A DNA stretch of 64,000 nucleotides from JANOYJ01 sp963792485. GTDB taxonomy: Bacteria; Pseudomonadota; Alphaproteobacteria; Rhizobiales; Rhizobiaceae. Positions within the stretch are counted from its first letter, which is position 1. Every line of letters begins with the position of its first letter. Where the stretch lies: the NCBI GenBank assembly GCA_963792485.1, contig CAWBWL010000006.1:62001-126000 (forward strand). The letters are read 5' to 3'. The notes beneath the pieces are model-generated. The model saw nothing but the letters and a program-made list of their open reading frames with translations. It made no database searches and was not told the DNA's origin. Positions 19,979-29,287 of this stretch are shown here, piece by piece. The position numbers and the translations under genes are program-made.

Positions 19979-20606
19979 AATCGCATGTCTGGCCAAATCT
20001 GAAGCGCGGCCTCGTCGCCATTTTGCGCGGGGTCAAGAAGGACGAAATCACTGCCATTGGCGAGGTTCTGATTGAAGCCGGGTTTGAGGCCATCGAAATC
20101 CCGCTGAACTCGCCATCGCCTTTCGATTCCATTGCAATGCTTGCCCGCATGGCGCCGGAAAATGTCTGGGTTGGCGCGGGCACGGTGCTGACGCCTGAAG
20201 ATGTGGACCGGCTGCATGATGCGGGCGGAAGGCTGCTGGTGACGCCGAATGTCGATCCGCATGGTTCTGGCGCGCGCGGCGCATCACCACATGGTTTCGA
20301 TGCCGGGCGTGCTGACGCCCACCGAAGCCTTGCTCGCCATCAAATCCGGCGCGTCGGCGCTGAAGTTCTTCCCGGCCAGTGTGCTGGGTCCATCCGGCAT
20401 CTCGGCGGTCAAAGCCATATTGCCGCGCGATTGTGTTGTCGGCGCGGTGGGCGGTGTTTCCGAGACGAACTTTGGAGATTACGTCAAGATCGGCGTGCGC
20501 ACATTCGGCCTCGGCTCCAGCCTTTACAAGGCTGGGATTCTCCGCAGCCGAAGTCAAACAGCGGGCGCTTGTCTCGGTGCAGGCTTATGACGAGGCGGTC
20601 AAGTGA
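19975..20606 (+). CDS. dgoA: 2-dehydro-3-deoxy-6-phosphogalactonate aldolase (two frame breaks)
   Basis: A KDPG/KDPGal-type class I aldolase that splits KDPGal into pyruvate and glyceraldehyde 3-phosphate. LVAILRGVKKDEITAIGEVL, EIPLNSPSPFDSI and VGAGTVLTPEDVDRL are visible before the first break near 20267. MPGVLTPTEALLAIKSGAS and ALKFFPASVLGPSGI, with the Schiff-base lysine in LKFFPA, follow. A second extra base near 20537 leads to SAAEVKQRALVSVQAYDEAVK. Repaired length is about 209 residues. It overlaps dgoK upstream and the SMP-30 gene downstream, where stop and start share GTGA. Confidence 0.88.
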
Positions 20607-21475
20607 GCAGCGTCCGAATTCTCGATGAGCGGGCCTGCAAGATTGGCGAAGGCCCGAGCTATGAAGCGAAACCGATACGCTGTTCTGGTTCGACATCCTG
20701 GACCGCAAGCTGATCGAACATCGCTTTGGCACGGGACAATCGCTCATCCATGACCTCCCCTTCATGGCGAGCGCCATCTTTGCCGTGGACGCACAGCGTC
20801 AGCTTGTCCTCAGCGAAAACGGCCTGCACGTCAGAGACCGCGCATCCGGCGCGCTTGCCCTTCACACGCCCATCGAGGCGGATAATCCGGTCACCCGCTC
20901 CAATGACGCCCGCAGCCATGCCTGCGGCGCGATCTGGCTCGGCACGATGGGGATAAACGAGGAGGCGGGCGCGGGGGCGATTTACCATTTCTTCCAGGGC
21001 AGACTGACCAGGCTCTATGCCGGCATCACAATCCCGAATTCGATCTGTTTCTCGCCGGACGGCGCGGCCGCCTATTTCACCGACACTGTGACGCAAAACC
21101 TGATGCGGGTCGCCATTGACCCGGCAACGGCGCTGCCTGCGGGGGAGCCGTCACGTGTTCTTCACCAATACCGGTGACGGCTATATTGACGGCTCGGTCT
21201 GCGATGCCGACGGCAATGTCTGGAATGCGCGCTGGGGCGCGGGCGCTCTCTGCCGGATTTCGCCGGATGGACGCCAGACATTGACCATCAAGGTGAGCCA
21301 TTCACCGCAGACCTCGTGCCCGGCTTTCGTCGGCAAGGCGCATGAGCGCATGATTGTCACCAGTGCCAACAAGCTGATGAGCCCGCAGGCGCTCGCGGCC
21401 AATCCGGATGCGGGAAAGACATTTTACATCGACCAGCCCGTCCGTGGACGGGCCGAGCCAAGGGTCTTGATCTGA
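20603..21475 (+). CDS. SMP-30/gluconolactonase family protein (two frame breaks)
   Basis: A calcium-dependent six-bladed beta-propeller sugar lactonase family member. The start VSSVRILDERACKIGEGPSY has the metal-ligand glutamate of GEGP. One missing base near 20665, in a run of A, precedes DTLFWFDILDRKL, then SNDARSHACGAIWLGTMG and IPNSICFSPDGAAAYFTDT. One extra base near 21157 precedes DGSVCDADGNVWNARWGAG. Being coupled to dgoA, it plausibly opens galactono- or a related aldonolactone ahead of the kinase and aldolase. The exact lactone is not shown by the sequence. Confidence 0.83.
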
Positions 21476-21478
21476 AAC

Positions 21479-21826
21479 CTACTTGATCCGCACGTAGCAG
21501 ATTTTGGCGTGGCCGGTCTTGATCATGCCGATGGACCGCGCCGCAGCTTTTGACAGATCAACAATGCGGCCGCGTATGAACGGGCCGCGGTCATTGATGC
21601 GCACCACAACGCTTTTGCCGTTCGCCTTGTTCACGACGCGGATTTTCGTGCCGAAAGGCAAGGATTTATGCGCCGCCGTCATCGCCGAGGGATTCATGCG
21701 CTCGCCATTGGCGGTCATGGAATGCAAAGCATACCAGGAAGCCCGCCCGCATTCAGCGGCCTGCGCGCCCGTCATCATGAGAAGAGACACAGAAACTGCG
21801 CCAAGAAGTGTGGCTTTGAATGTCAT
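21479..21826 (-). CDS. RlpA-like double-psi beta-barrel protein
   Basis: A 115-residue secreted protein. A signal peptide occupies about residues 1-24 (hydrophobic core AVSVSLLMMTGAQA), followed by a single DPBB domain: CGRASWYALHSMTANGERMN, AAHKSLPFGTKIRV and VRINDRGPFIRGRIVDLSKA. These are the hallmark residues of RlpA, including the Asp in NDRGPF. RlpA proteins cleave or bind denuded peptidoglycan glycan strands. There is no SPOR domain, so this is a short RlpA-like form. It converges on the SMP-30 gene, with only 3 bp between stops. Confidence 0.88.
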   Translation of the reverse strand: MTFKATLLGAVSVSLLMMTGAQAAECGRASWYALHSMTANGERMNPSAMTAAHKSLPFGTKIRVVNKANGKSVVVRINDRGPFIRGRIVDLSKAAARSIGMIKTGHAKICYVRIK

Positions 21827-21946
21827 CTGCCCCCGGACCCGTGCTGTTAACCTTTGCGCCTAGGAAGGGGCAAGTGTGGCGGGAAAGGGGCAAGTTCAGG
21901 TCACGAATTGCGACCCGATGTAACGAATATCTTTCTAGACCGTCCG

Positions 21947-24007
21947 CTAGAGGCTCTTCATATACTCGACCAAAGCCATCCGATCTTCCTCGCTAAGCTG
22001 CGCGGTTCCATAGTCATGCCCGGAGTTATAGTTGCCCGGGATGGGCGCGCCGGTGTCATCCTTGACCCTGAATACAAACTTGTTGCCGGGGTCATTCAGG
22101 TCAGTTGCGAAGCCGCCTTTGACGGTATCATATTTGCGCGATCCAACTCCAAACACATCCGGCCGCGGGGCCGCATTCGACGGGCGGTCAGGATCGTCAA
22201 TTGTCAGCTTCACGTCGGACATGCCCAGCAGATCATAGAGCGTCGGCACGGAACCGTTGTGCAGATAGGGGGCGGTTGCCCAAATTCCATTGAGCGGCCT
22301 GGACTTATAGGAGAGAATATCGTCCTCCCCGGGGTTGAATTTGGCGTTCAAGCAATTGAGCGCGTGAAATTTCTTGGCCGGGTCTTTTGCGCCTGGCAGA
22401 TATTTGCTGTTATCGAAATCGCGCGGTTTGACACCAAGGCCGGTGGGTGCGATTTTGTCGACCCAGCTGTCAACGATGCTGTCTGCCTTCCCGATCATTG
22501 TCCCTATGGTTGAGTTTATCAGGATGAGGCGTGTCGGCACCGATTTGGGTTCCGGACGGCCTTCCTCGGCCTTTCCGATTTCATCACCCGCCAAGCCGAA
22601 GACTTTTTGACCTCTGAAATTGCCCGGTGCTGTCTCGTGAAGGAACGTATTGCACGCGAGAAAAATGTCGGTGCGCACATCCTTTATCGGTGTCATCTCC
22701 TCCTTCATTTTGGTTTCGATATCATTCGGCTCCATATGGGAATGGCATGTTGCGCAACTTGCCTTTCCGCTGGCAAACTCCCGTTCTTCTTCAAAAAGTT
22801 CGCGGCCGCGTTTGACCTTCTCCGGGTCGAGCGGCGGAAAATATGACGGCCAACGAGGCGACTGCAGGTCTTTCAGCTGTCTCTCAAGACCAATGAGGTT
22901 TTTGGCGCGCGCGGTTGAGTTGTAGCCATCGGTCGCCTTGCCGCTTTCCACATCGATTTGAGCAAAGACCCCAATTACCTCTGTCATGTTACGAATAAGG
23001 GCGCCAAAATCGGTTTCATTGCCGAATAACTCCACCCGCGCTTTGTTGGTGGCGATTCCGTTCCATTGGATGCGGGTTTGCTGGGATGTATTCCAGATGT
23101 GCGGATAGCTCGCTGGCGCGTCGGCTTTTACCGTGGCGATCTTACCGGCTTGGCCTGCCGCCAGAACAACTTTGTTGAGAATGTGCCCTTGGGCATCAAG
23201 GCGTCCGTGGCCATACAACACGTCGCTCGCATTAATGTCTTTGAGCGCCGCATACCAGGCGACTTGTTCGCCGAGCTGGCTCTTCAGGCTTGTCTTTGCA
23301 GCGTCATCACCCTCGCCGCCCAAAATAGCTGTGGCAAACCGATCAAACTTCTGAACGTCGTTGAACGTGGCCTCAAGCGAGGCTAGCATGTCCAGTTCAA
23401 ATGTCTGGAAATCCGCCAATGTCGGCGCGCCTTCAATGCGAATCCGCTTGCCGTCATGCTCAATCTCATTGGTGTGGCAAGCCGAGCAGTTCATCCCTAC
23501 CCAGCTTGTATCGAGCGTCCCTGCCTTGCAGGTTTCCGGGAAGCGGGCACACATGGGCGGAGTACCGTCCGCCTTTTTTCCAACGCCAAAAACCGGCAAT
23601 ATTTTCGCGGTAACGTCAGCGAGAATTGTGCGATCCTCGACGCCATCCTTATCGATGGTGAATCCAACAGGCAGTCCTTCCGAATTGGATGAGGAAACCG
23701 GCGAAGCGAGATAACCCAGACGGGTCAAATTTTCGGAAGACCCGAAATAGGCGGGAGCAGAGCTGGTGGATTGGGGCGTTTCAAGCGCCTTGAACCAGGC
23801 CAGCGGCAAAAGGCGGGAGCCTTGTGACGTCGTGTACCACCAGTTCCGGTTTATGTCGGACCAGCCCTGATCGAGACATTGCAAACCATCCGTGCAAACC
23901 GGCGTCCGGTAATTCGCGTAGTCGCGAATTGTGCTGTAATTCAAGGTGACGCCCAAGCCGATCACGGCAAGCGAAACGAACAAAATAGACTTCAAACCGA
24001 AGCGCAT
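21947..24007 (-). CDS. RoxA-like di-haem c-type cytochrome (peroxidase/oxygenase superfamily)
   Basis: A long secreted di-haem cytochrome (686 residues from 24007). It has an N-terminal hydrophobic signal/anchor (SILFVSLAVIGLGV) and two CxxCH motifs, NCSACHTN near residue 178 and SCATCHSH near 422. The spacing, HIWNTSQQTRIQWNG in the middle and PLNGIWATAPYLHNGS near the end resemble RoxA-type rubber oxygenases more than short MauG or CCP proteins. RoxA cleaves polyisoprene; whether this one does is unknown. I chose ATG 24007 because GGGGGA lies just upstream; ATG 24019 is possible. A LuxR gene lies upstream on the same strand. Confidence 0.75.
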   Translation of the reverse strand: MRFGLKSILFVSLAVIGLGVTLNYSTIRDYANYRTPVCTDGLQCLDQGWSDINRNWWYTTSQGSRLLPLAWFKALETPQSTSSAPAYFGSSENLTRLGYLASPVSSSNSEGLPVGFTIDKDGVEDRTILADVTAKILPVFGVGKKADGTPPMCARFPETCKAGTLDTSWVGMNCSACHTNEIEHDGKRIRIEGAPTLADFQTFELDMLASLEATFNDVQKFDRFATAILGGEGDDAAKTSLKSQLGEQVAWYAALKDINASDVLYGHGRLDAQGHILNKVVLAAGQAGKIATVKADAPASYPHIWNTSQQTRIQWNGIATNKARVELFGNETDFGALIRNMTEVIGVFAQIDVESGKATDGYNSTARAKNLIGLERQLKDLQSPRWPSYFPPLDPEKVKRGRELFEEEREFASGKASCATCHSHMEPNDIETKMKEEMTPIKDVRTDIFLACNTFLHETAPGNFRGQKVFGLAGDEIGKAEEGRPEPKSVPTRLILINSTIGTMIGKADSIVDSWVDKIAPTGLGVKPRDFDNSKYLPGAKDPAKKFHALNCLNAKFNPGEDDILSYKSRPLNGIWATAPYLHNGSVPTLYDLLGMSDVKLTIDDPDRPSNAAPRPDVFGVGSRKYDTVKGGFATDLNDPGNKFVFRVKDDTGAPIPGNYNSGHDYGTAQLSEEDRMALVEYMKSL

Positions 24008-24075
24008 AGAGTCCCCCATACCAAAGCGCAGCTACAAGCCGCCATGATCGAACAGTATCAAGACAACCCGCCGTT

Positions 24076-25263
24076 TCATCCCCCATTTGGGTGAGACGGC
24101 TCCAAAACAAACGACGAGCTGATATTTGTCGCAAGGCGGATGGCCTGGGTGCGGTTGGCTGTGCCGGTCTTGATCAGCACGGACTTGACCTGACTGTTGA
24201 CCGTTTCGACCGATTTGGAGCGGCGCTCGGAGATCTGCGCGTTGGTGAGGCCGTCGGCCATCAATTCGAGGATCGATGATTCCGCCTGTGTCAGATCAAA
24301 CATGTCGGCCAGCACGGCTGCGTCGATCTTGTAGGAATTGCCGGTATCCATGCTGTAGATGATGTGCCCGTCGAGCGCATTCTCGCCAAACTCGCTGGCG
24401 CTGTGCAAGGGGATGATTTCAACACACAAAGTGTGCGGGTCGCCGCCGACATCCGAAATGATCGCTTCCTTGCGGGGCCGCGCGCCGAACCGTCCGTGAT
24501 TTCCGGCGTCTTCGCGCAAATGCATGGAGCGTGCGCTGCGCCGAATCCGAGCGCATGACGAGCCTGCCATTGGCATCCTTGCGGAACACCGTGTGCCAGT
24601 CCATCTGCCGGTTGAACTCATGGTTCGAGAACACGATCGCGCCATTGGAATCCAGAATGCAGATGCCAATCACAAGCTGGTCAAGACAATCGGCAACGGT
24701 GCCGGAATTTCAGGGCAAGCTCAGTCGTCGGGCGGCTGACATTGAGCGCCTTGGCCATATGCGGAAGGATCAGCTCGGCCTTTCTGCGCCTGGTCCGTGG
24801 ATATCGGTCCGCCGCGTTTTGAGAACTGCAGGGCGAAGCGGTCATGGTTGGCGACATCCTTGTTGAGCAGCGCCCCGGCGCGGTAGCGCAGGCCATTGCG
24901 CATCATCTCCTGCACATTCGGTCTTGCGATCAACTCCTCCTCAGTGTCGGCCAGGACATCGTCGCCAATGAGTTGTATCCGGTCCGTCCGGCGGGACAGG
25001 CGGGCAAAGATTTCCTGATCGGCAACTTCCTGCTGATTATGCTTCTGTAAGTAAGCCCGCACCAGATCGGGATCGTATGAGGTGGAGAAGAAGGGCGCGT
25101 ATATGCGCTGTGAGGCGCCAAGCCCTTGAAGCTCGAAGATGAACGCCCCGCGTGCGCCGACATAATGGGCGATACGCTCAAGCACATCCGGCCAGCGGCC
25201 CGGATCTATGGCCGTATCGTATATTTGCAGAACGAGATCACTCAGCTCCTGCAGTTCACTCAC
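24076..25263 (-). CDS. LuxR family transcriptional regulator (three frame breaks)
   Basis: The C-terminus has a LuxR/FixJ helix-turn-helix: FDLTQAESSILELMADGLTN then SKSVETVNSQVKSVLIKTGT. The N-terminal part starts MSELQELSDLVLQIYDTAID and resembles sensor halves of LuxR proteins with PAS/GAF-like folds. Three single extra bases, near 24790, 24695 and 24520, divide the frame into four segments that read continuously once joined, including ILDSNGAIVFSNHEFNRQMD from a PAS-like part. Repaired length is about 394 residues. It lies about 70 bp upstream of the RoxA-like gene on the same strand and may control it. Confidence 0.72.
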
Positions 25264-25345
25264 GAATGACCCCCTAAAATTTTACCTAGCGGCACTCTAG
25301 CTGGGATTTTGGGAAACGAAAGCAACTTTGCGTGCGTGAATGGTT

Positions 25346-26215
25346 TCAATCTGGGGTTAAGGCCATTGGCGGCTCTTCAGAATTTCCATCAATCCACATA
25401 TTGCGGATTACTTTGATTGTGGCTGCCCTGACCTCCGGAATGGCCGCGCCCAATATTTCGAGCCGGTCAAAGGCTTGTGGTTTTGCTTGCAGGAAGTTGC
25501 GCACGGCGCCTCCGAACGCCATGCGCAGTTCCGTGCCTATGTTGAATTTGGCCACGCGGGTTTCACGGGCGAGCCGCCGGCGCATTTCGTCCGGAATCCC
25601 GCTTCCCCCATGCAAAACGAGCGGAAGCCCTGTGACTTTCTCAATTGCACGCAAAGCGGCAATATCTATGCCCGCAGTTTTTTCGGTGCTCAGATGCACA
25701 TTGCCGACCGAGACCGCCAGGGCGTCCGCGCCGCTTTCCCGGTCAAAGCGCGCCGCTTCCTCTGCCAGCGTGTGCGCCGAAGCGGCTCCCGCTGTGTAGC
25801 CGACAAATCCGACTTCACCTTCCACCGATATGTTGTGCGGATGGGCGAGCTCCACGACCTTTTGGGTCAGTTCGATATTTTCGGAGACCGGCAGTTTCGA
25901 TCCGTCGATCATCACCGAAGTAAACCCATGGTCGATGCCCTCCCGGCATTCATCAATGGTATAGGCGTGATCGATATGGCACACGACCGGAACACGCGCT
26001 TGCCCGGCCAAATGGCGGAACATCTTGCCGAGAACGGGAACCGGCATGTGCCTGCGGCAGCCGGGTCCGGCCTGCAGAATAATGGGTATGCCGGTCTCAT
26101 CAGCCGCTTCGACAAATGCGCGGGCATCTTCCCAGCCCAGGACGACAAGGCCGGCCACTGCGCAGTTCCGCTGATTTGCAAGAATGAGAACGTCTGTGAG
26201 ATTGGCCAGAGTCAT
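25346..26215 (-). CDS. Class II aldolase, probably for 2-deoxy-5-keto-D-gluconate 6-phosphate
   Basis: A 289-residue zinc-dependent class II aldolase of the FBA/tagatose-bisphosphate type. The catalytic Asp and metal His lie in VCHIDHAYTID; SVEGEVG, VGNVHLST and LVLHGGSGIP give the remaining metal and phosphate ligands. It overlaps iolB by 4 bp and follows iolC, so in context the likely reaction is the IolJ step, cleavage of DKG 6-phosphate to dihydroxyacetone phosphate and malonate semialdehyde. From sequence alone, fructose- or tagatose-bisphosphate aldolase activity cannot be excluded. Confidence 0.8.
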   Translation of the reverse strand: MTLANLTDVLILANQRNCAVAGLVVLGWEDARAFVEAADETGIPIILQAGPGCRRHMPVPVLGKMFRHLAGQARVPVVCHIDHAYTIDECREGIDHGFTSVMIDGSKLPVSENIELTQKVVELAHPHNISVEGEVGFVGYTAGAASAHTLAEEAARFDRESGADALAVSVGNVHLSTEKTAGIDIAALRAIEKVTGLPLVLHGGSGIPDEMRRRLARETRVAKFNIGTELRMAFGGAVRNFLQAKPQAFDRLEILGAAIPEVRAATIKVIRNMWIDGNSEEPPMALTPD

Positions 26216-27054
26216 TTGAACTTCGCGATCATGTCCTTGATGCCCGGGATGGTTTCGACCTGGTAGGCATGCGCCGGCTGGAAGAACTGCACCAAAGGCC
26301 GCTGGCTCAGCCCGCCGAGTATCGTGAAGTAATACATCTCGTAACCGGGCGCGGCGACGCAGGGGTGATAGCCTTTTTCGAGTATGACGGTGGAGCCATC
26401 GACAATGTGCCAGGCATTGCCGACCTTGCCGTCTTCCATCTGCACAAGCTGCATGCCGAAGCCGTGATTGGGCCGGAAGCGGAAATTGTAAGTTTCATCA
26501 TGCCGCGTTTCGAGCGGCAGCCGGTCCGTATCATGCTTGTGCGGCGGAAAGCCGGACCAGCCGCCAGCGCCGACGGTGAACAGCTCCGAAACCAGCAGGC
26601 GGCCGACGCGATCCCGGTACTTGGCGCCGAGGATGTGCTTGATCTTGCGGTGTGTCTTGGTCTCGTCCGAGCCGTACTGCACACTGTCAATATCTGCCGC
26701 GCGCACGGCAAACGGCTCCAGCGCGCCGTCAAACTTCGCACCTGCGATAAAAACCTCCGCAGTCTGTGAGAGACAGATGAGCCGAGCCTTCGCAGCCACA
26801 GGGCAATAGACGCCCTCCGGCTCGCCATCCCACACATCGGCTCCGCGATTGCCTATGGCATCGAACTTGACGCCTTCGATCTCAACATCAATCGTTCCTG
26901 TCGCGGGAACGATGGCGGTCTCATAGCCGGGAACCTGATAGTCAAACGCCTGTCCGCGCTTCAGTTTGACAATGTTGAAATAGTTCAGCGGCACGCGCGC
27001 GTCGTCCACATTGATGATGGGAGCGTTGCGGTTTTCAAACGGAGCAATGTGCAT
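26212..27054 (-). CDS. iolB: 5-deoxy-glucuronate isomerase
   Basis: IolB converts 5-deoxy-D-glucuronate to 2-deoxy-5-keto-D-gluconate in myo-inositol degradation. The 280-residue protein is a bicupin; GGWSGFPPHKHD followed by ETRHDETYNFRF and GYHPCVAAPGYEMYYF carry the metal-binding histidines and glutamate. Length fits the family. It lies between iolC (13 bp upstream) and the aldolase (overlap), forming an iolC-iolB-aldolase operon on the minus strand. iolD and iolE, which make its substrate, are not in the window. Confidence 0.9.
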   Translation of the reverse strand: MHIAPFENRNAPIINVDDARVPLNYFNIVKLKRGQAFDYQVPGYETAIVPATGTIDVEIEGVKFDAIGNRGADVWDGEPEGVYCPVAAKARLICLSQTAEVFIAGAKFDGALEPFAVRAADIDSVQYGSDETKTHRKIKHILGAKYRDRVGRLLVSELFTVGAGGWSGFPPHKHDTDRLPLETRHDETYNFRFRPNHGFGMQLVQMEDGKVGNAWHIVDGSTVILEKGYHPCVAAPGYEMYYFTILGGLSQRPLVQFFQPAHAYQVETIPGIKDMIAKFK

Positions 27055-27066
27055 GAGCGGTCTGTT

Positions 27067-28053
27067 TCAAGAGCGGGTTTCGATGAAAGCGGCGAGTTCC
27101 TGCTGCGTCGGACTGGCGGGCGCGCATCCGACTTTGGTGACGACAATGGCTGCGGCCGCAGATCCGCGCCGCACTGACTCTGCAATGCCAAGCCCATCCG
27201 CCAGGCTGGTGCAGACTGCACCGAGAAATGCGTCCCCGGCACCCGTCGGCTTGAGGGCAGCGACCGGAAAAACCGGCGTTTCAAAGCTTGTGCCGCCGCT
27301 GAAGGTGATGGAGCCGTCTCCGCCCATTTTGTAGACGCAGATAACGCCTTCACGCGCTGCCAGCTGCCCGGCTTTCTCCCGCCCGGCTCCCGCAGCACCG
27401 GCGATCAGTTCAAACTCCTCATCATTGCCGATCACGATATCACACAAGCCTGCAGCACGGCCGCAAATCTCTTTGGCTTGCGTCACGCTTGCCCAGGAAT
27501 AGGGCCGGTAGTCTATATCCAGAATGACCGGAAGGCCGCTGGATTTTGCCCGCATCAAAAGATCGGTCACCGCGCCGCGCGAGGGCTCCAGGGCGAGGCT
27601 TGTGCCCGTCAAGACGAGCGCGCCAAAGGGATCGAGGTCGACAGCCCTGCCTTGCCCAATGGAAAGCTGAAAGTCTGCGGCATTGTTGCGGTAAATCACC
27701 GACTGGCAGTTCTGGCTGCGCGTCTCGACGACCGCCAGCGAATTGCGAACTTCGCCTGCCTGCTCAAAAACGAGGCTGTCATCAATTCCGTATCTGGAAA
27801 GCTGAACGCGCACGAACCGCCCGACCGCGTCATCCGAGATGCAGGTGAGCAAAGAAGCCTTGCCGCCGAGCCGGGTTATGCCCGCGGCAATATTGGCGGC
27901 TGAACCGCCAAGGGCAGATTGAAAATACGCGGCCTCTTCGAGCCGTGTGCCAGGCGGATGGGCGTAAATATCCATGCCTGCGCGTCCAACGACGAGGAAA
28001 TTGTTGCGGGCAAGGCGCTGGCTTTTGACTGCATCAAGCTGACCGCTCGCCAT
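27067..28053 (-). CDS. iolC: 5-dehydro-2-deoxygluconokinase
   Basis: A 328-residue PfkB/ribokinase-family kinase. LVVGRAGMDIYAHPPGT at the start, ALGGSAANIAAGITRLGG and the C-terminal PTGAGDAFLGAVC, with the catalytic Asp in GAGD, define it; the N-terminal motif and partners point to IolC, which phosphorylates 2-deoxy-5-keto-gluconate. ATG 28053 is chosen because the upstream 117 open bases run into the divergent promoter. Unlike many alphaproteobacterial IolC proteins it is not fused to a C-terminal aldolase-like (DUF2090) domain, consistent with the separate class II aldolase downstream. Confidence 0.88.
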   Translation of the reverse strand: MASGQLDAVKSQRLARNNFLVVGRAGMDIYAHPPGTRLEEAAYFQSALGGSAANIAAGITRLGGKASLLTCISDDAVGRFVRVQLSRYGIDDSLVFEQAGEVRNSLAVVETRSQNCQSVIYRNNAADFQLSIGQGRAVDLDPFGALVLTGTSLALEPSRGAVTDLLMRAKSSGLPVILDIDYRPYSWASVTQAKEICGRAAGLCDIVIGNDEEFELIAGAAGAGREKAGQLAAREGVICVYKMGGDGSITFSGGTSFETPVFPVAALKPTGAGDAFLGAVCTSLADGLGIAESVRRGSAAAAIVVTKVGCAPASPTQQELAAFIETRS

Positions 28054-28084
28054 CGCTTTTTTGATCACCCCTGTTTTCACCTTG

Positions 28085-28104
28085 ACGCCAGAGGTAGTTG
28101 GCGT
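28085..28104. promoter_or_regulatory. Operator-like inverted repeat between iolC and the dehydrogenase genes
   Basis: ACGCCA and TGGCGT flank an 8-bp spacer in the 94-bp divergent region between iolC and the first Gfo/Idh gene. A LacI-type regulator is encoded at the end of the rightward series and could bind here; this link is inference. Confidence 0.4.
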
Positions 28105-28147
28105 TTCAGGTGTTGGCAAGATGTGGCGGAATTTGAAGGGAATCATT

Positions 28148-29263
28148 TTGAGCGGGATCGGCATCGGCATTATCGGCGCGGGCTATATGGGCAAGGCGCA
28201 TTCTGTGGCCATGGCCGCAGTCGGGGCCGTGTTCAACACAGCTTTGCGCCCGCGGCTCGAAATGATTTGCACAACCACTCCTGAGGGCGCAGACGAAAAG
28301 GCCAAGGCTTATGGCTTTGCAAGCTCGACCAGCGAGTGGAAAACGCTGGTCGACAATCCGAGGGTCGAGGCAGTCATTGTCGCCAGCCCACAGCAGACGC
28401 ATAAGGAAATATCACTGGCGGCCTTTGCGCTGGGAAAACCCGTGCTGTGCGAAAAGCCGCTCGGCATGGACCTTACCGAGAGCCGGGAGATGGTTTCGGC
28501 GGCGGAAAAGAGCAGCTGCGTGAACATGGTTGGGTTCAACTATATCCGTACGCCCGCCTCGCAGCTGGCGCGGGAGATTATTGCAGCGGGCGAGATTGGC
28601 GAGATCATTTTTTTTCGCGGCGAGCATACGGAGGATTTTCTCGCCGATCCGAAAGAGCCTGCCAACTGGCGCACCAAGGCGCGGTCGAACGGCAATATGG
28701 GCGATCTCGCCCCACATCCGATCAATGCGGCGCTGGCGCTGGCGGGTCCGATCCGCGAGCTGATTGCGGAGATCGACATTGTGCACAAGGTCCGGCCTGG
28801 CGCTTCGGGACCCGAAACAGTGACCAATGACGATCAGGCGCAGATCATCTGCCGGTTTGAGAGCGGCGCGATGGGCAGCCTCTTTGTCAGCCGTGTCGCG
28901 ACGGGGCGGAAGATGGGCTATGCCTATGATATTTACGGCGCCAAGGGCGCGATCCGGTTTGACCAGGAAGACCAGAATGCGCTGTGGCTTTACAAAGGCG
29001 ATCAGAGGCCAGACCGCCAGGGGTTCACGAAAATCCTGACCGGACCATTGCACAAGGATTACAAGCCGTTCTGCCTTGGCCCCGGACACGGCACGGGCTA
29101 TCAGGACCAGATCATCATCGAGGCCAAGGATTTTCTCGAAGCCATCCATGCGAAAAAAAGTCTCTGGCCGACATTCCGCGACGGGATGAAAGTGGACGAG
29201 ATTATCGAGGCCTCGTTCCGTTCGCATGCGGAGCGGCGCTGGGTTTCTGTCAGCGAAGTTTGA
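28148..29263 (+). CDS. Gfo/Idh/MocA family oxidoreductase
   Basis: A NAD(P)-dependent sugar or inositol dehydrogenase family protein of about 371 residues. The Rossmann motif GIGIIGAGYMGKAH is at the N-terminus and the family signature VLCEKPLGMDL gives the EKP lysine used in catalysis. SNGNMGDLAPHPINAAL holds the conserved His of the active site. I chose TTG 28148, preceded by AAGGGA, because it places the Rossmann motif at the very start; ATG 28121 and 28061 are in frame. It heads a series with a second dehydrogenase 24 bp on. The substrate is probably a cyclitol or a sugar. Confidence 0.85.
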   Translation: MSGIGIGIIGAGYMGKAHSVAMAAVGAVFNTALRPRLEMICTTTPEGADEKAKAYGFASSTSEWKTLVDNPRVEAVIVASPQQTHKEISLAAFALGKPVLCEKPLGMDLTESREMVSAAEKSSCVNMVGFNYIRTPASQLAREIIAAGEIGEIIFFRGEHTEDFLADPKEPANWRTKARSNGNMGDLAPHPINAALALAGPIRELIAEIDIVHKVRPGASGPETVTNDDQAQIICRFESGAMGSLFVSRVATGRKMGYAYDIYGAKGAIRFDQEDQNALWLYKGDQRPDRQGFTKILTGPLHKDYKPFCLGPGHGTGYQDQIIIEAKDFLEAIHAKKSLWPTFRDGMKVDEIIEASFRSHAERRWVSVSEV

Positions 29264-29287
29264 ACACTCTTGAAGCGGAAGATTGAG

